A stretch of 64,000 nt of DNA from Ifrita kowaldi. Lineage: Eukaryota > Chordata > Aves > Passeriformes > Cinclosomatidae. The notes below the pieces were generated by a model. The model was not told the DNA's origin, did no database searches, and saw only the letters and a list, made by a program, of their open reading frames with translations. Position 1 is the first letter of the stretch. Every line of letters starts with the position of its first letter. Below are positions 62,301 through 64,000 of this stretch, one piece after another. The DNA lies in assembly GCA_013398055.1 (NCBI GenBank), contig VZRS01000253.1, positions 124,001-188,000 on the forward strand. Direction: 5' to 3'. The position numbers and the translations under genes were made by a program.

Positions 62301-62716
62301 CCAACAGCGGAAGAAAAAAAAGCCTCTGCTTTTCTGCCACCTACAAATTAAGAAAATCCCACAATTTTTAACCTGACAGAAACATACCACAGCTGGACTG
62401 GGGAAGCCCTTCTCTTTGAAAGAACCACGCAGGCCAGTTCCCTACCTCATTGTATCTCAGCAAAAGAAAGAAAAAATGGAAAAGCATCCTTTTTTTCCTT
62501 GGCAAGGCTCTAGATGGGGACAACTTGCTGCATATTTTCCGTGAGCGGAAAGATAAAAATCTCAGCTATTTAAGTCTGCGTGCATTTGTCTTCCACACAA
62601 AGCTGATAGCACTTTAGCACACATGCCGCGTACAACTGTATCCGCAATTAATGAATACTTGCATCATAAGTACATTCAATAGGAAAAAGGGATCCTCTTC
62701 TCCACTTTTAGAGATT
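59301..62716. other. Unique non-coding DNA
   Basis: No repeat family recognised. Frames up to 130 codons (60488-60096 minus strand) show no domain. A modest CpG-bearing patch is at about 61440-61545. Confidence 0.45.
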
Positions 62717-62759
62717 GGGGGGAGGGGGAGCCTGAGGGGGCGGTGGTGTAGGGGGAGGG
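62717..62759 (+). other. G-rich tract, possible G-quadruplex
   Basis: Runs of six, five, five, five and three G residues occur at 62717-62722, 62724-62728, 62736-62740, 62751-62755 and 62757-62759. Four or more G-runs of three or longer meet the basic requirement for a quadruplex, although one loop (62741-62750) is 10 bases, longer than in strict definitions. Confidence 0.6.
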
Positions 62760-63260
62760 TGCAGGGAAGAAATCATGCAGTGTGCAACATTACCCAGTTT
62801 GCTTGAGGCTACCGGAACACTTGAGCGGCACAGGGAAGGCTTTAATTTGTGCAGTCCTGGTGCCCTCACCCAAACACTAGCCATGGTCTCTGCTGAGCAC
62901 AAGTGGTCAGAAGGCTGCCAAAGCTCACTGAGCGCCCGGACCATGGAGCAGGGCTGGATGCTTCCTTGGCTTTGTTTGTAAGAGATAGTGCCCCAGCAGA
63001 CAGGCACCCTAGTCTGAAACAGCAGAGCAGTGCGGAGAGGCAATCCAGCTGCTCTCACGGCTCCTCGGGCTGCACCTTTCCTCTCCGTGCCCGTCTCCTG
63101 CCTGCCTCGCACACAGTTTGCTCATTCACTTGCTCACGCTCGCTCCTTCCTTTCCTCCCTCCCTCCAGCAGTGTCAGGGAGACAAGTGAAGGTTACTGTT
63201 TGGCATGTTTGTTTTTGCATTATTTATCTTGCAGAGGGCAGAGTCAGACATCTAGAGGAC
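62760..63260. other. CpG-bearing, pyrimidine-rich block, possible promoter or exon
   Basis: The stretch contains about a dozen CpGs and a CT-rich segment at 63100-63170. At 63205-63235 a T-rich run ends in 'ttatcttgcag', which has the form of a 3' splice site on the plus strand. None of the overlapping open frames (up to 134 codons, both strands) resembles a known protein. This may be a regulatory region or non-coding exon; support is weak. Confidence 0.25.
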
Positions 63261-64000
63261 AGTCTTAGGTCACATGTGAATCCTTCCAAATGGGACTCAA
63301 TAGCACAACCAGCCAAGTAGAAAACAGACTTGGACAGCCCCATGGAGGGAGGCAGCATTTGGAAAGGGATGTTGTGCATCTATCTGGCCAAGGTACCTGG
63401 CAACACCACAGGTCTGCCTGCGACTCCACCTTCCTCATTTCTTCTTCTTTTCCAAACACTCCTTGAAGAGGGTACAGTCCTTTTGGTTTTTTTTTTCTTT
63501 CCCTCCGGAATTAGTAGGTGTTTTAATATTGTATATGCTTCAGATACATAGGGCTGCAGGGAACTGGGATCTCCCCTCCACCCCAATTCCCTGCAACGGT
63601 TCCTGAGAGAGCAGCTGCTCCCAGGGTAGTCACACACAGCTCAGAGTAGCCATATGCAAAGTCCTCTTGCCTGTTCCCTCTGGGGCTGCCCATTGGAAAG
63701 GCTGGTGCTGGAATACCCCACAGGCAGTGCTCCTGTGTGTGCCGCTCAGGACGGTCAACTGGGGGAGCCTGGCACTCACACATTAGGAATCCTTTGCTCA
63801 CACATCATCCAGCACTGTTTCTCTCTGACTCCTCCAGTATTTAATAACAAGTAGCTATGCCATACCTCAACAGAACAGAGATTTTATGCTACTTATTTTC
63901 CCCATATTTTCCAGCACATCTAAGTCTCCCTCGATTTCTTATTGAAAATGAAATGGGGACAGTTCTGCTTATACAGCTGGAGATAGTGATCACCAGTATA
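63261..64000. other. Unique non-coding DNA to window end
   Basis: Nothing recognised apart from a poly-T run near 63487-63495. Confidence 0.5.

Noticed and set aside
1..64000. CRISPR arrays, operons, bacterial or phage systems, tRNA or rRNA genes
   Set aside because: No regularly spaced direct repeats, no ribosome-binding sites with dense coding, and no cloverleaf or rRNA-like sequence was seen; the sequence is vertebrate non-coding in character.

Overview
The window looks like vertebrate, most probably avian, nuclear DNA with no recognisable protein-coding gene. Three things point to a bird. It carries several fragments of CR1 (chicken repeat 1) LINEs, including the characteristic avian CR1 3' terminus. 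It has one copy of an LTR-like repeat that I recognise as common in bird genomes. Otherwise it is sparsely repetitive, AT-leaning and poor in CpG. There is a 5-base N gap at 3903-3907. All open frames are short (177 aa at most). Apart from CR1 relics, none resembles a protein family I know, and none shows a codon pattern or exon structure I could defend.

Layout. 1-14.5 kb: unique-looking DNA with weak MIR-like SINE traces near 2.1 and 8.8 kb, AT-rich blocks that could be conserved non-coding elements (0.75-0.9, 6.1, 10.2-10.46 kb), and a small GC hairpin at 12.3 kb. 14.56-15.0 kb: solitary LTR-like sequence, plus strand. 15.4-16.8 kb: a long, old, antisense CR1 relic running from the 3' end back into the reverse transcriptase region. 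17.3 kb: a perfect 23-bp tandem duplication. 21.0-21.4 and 26.0-26.5 kb: two more antisense CR1 relics. 28.14-28.39 kb: a TA-rich satellite-like tract with a ~99-bp higher-order duplication. 31.2, 33.0-33.3 and 38.7-39.5 kb: three antisense CR1 copies, the last with two readable ORF2 segments. 39.9-40.2 kb: an old sense CR1 3' end of the amniote type. 32.1, 37.7, 46.5, 47.7 and 50.8 kb: MIR/CORE-SINE relics. 42.25-42.95 kb: a CpG-containing block followed by AT-rich homeobox-like motifs. 48.1 kb: a possible MITE remnant. 58.2-58.9 kb: an AT-rich conserved-looking block, then a sense CR1 3' end. 59.05-59.3 kb: a degenerate ~110-123-bp tandem repeat. 62.7-63.2 kb: G-rich then CpG-bearing sequence that could be promoter-like.

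Interpretation. The window is best read as intergenic or intronic DNA holding layers of retroelements of different ages: amniote-wide MIR and old CR1, younger avian CR1, and an LTR. I did not find a novel multi-gene system. The most interesting leads are the candidate regulatory blocks and the unusual tandem and AT-rich repeats. Repeat-family calls rest on recognising consensus features by eye, not on a database search.
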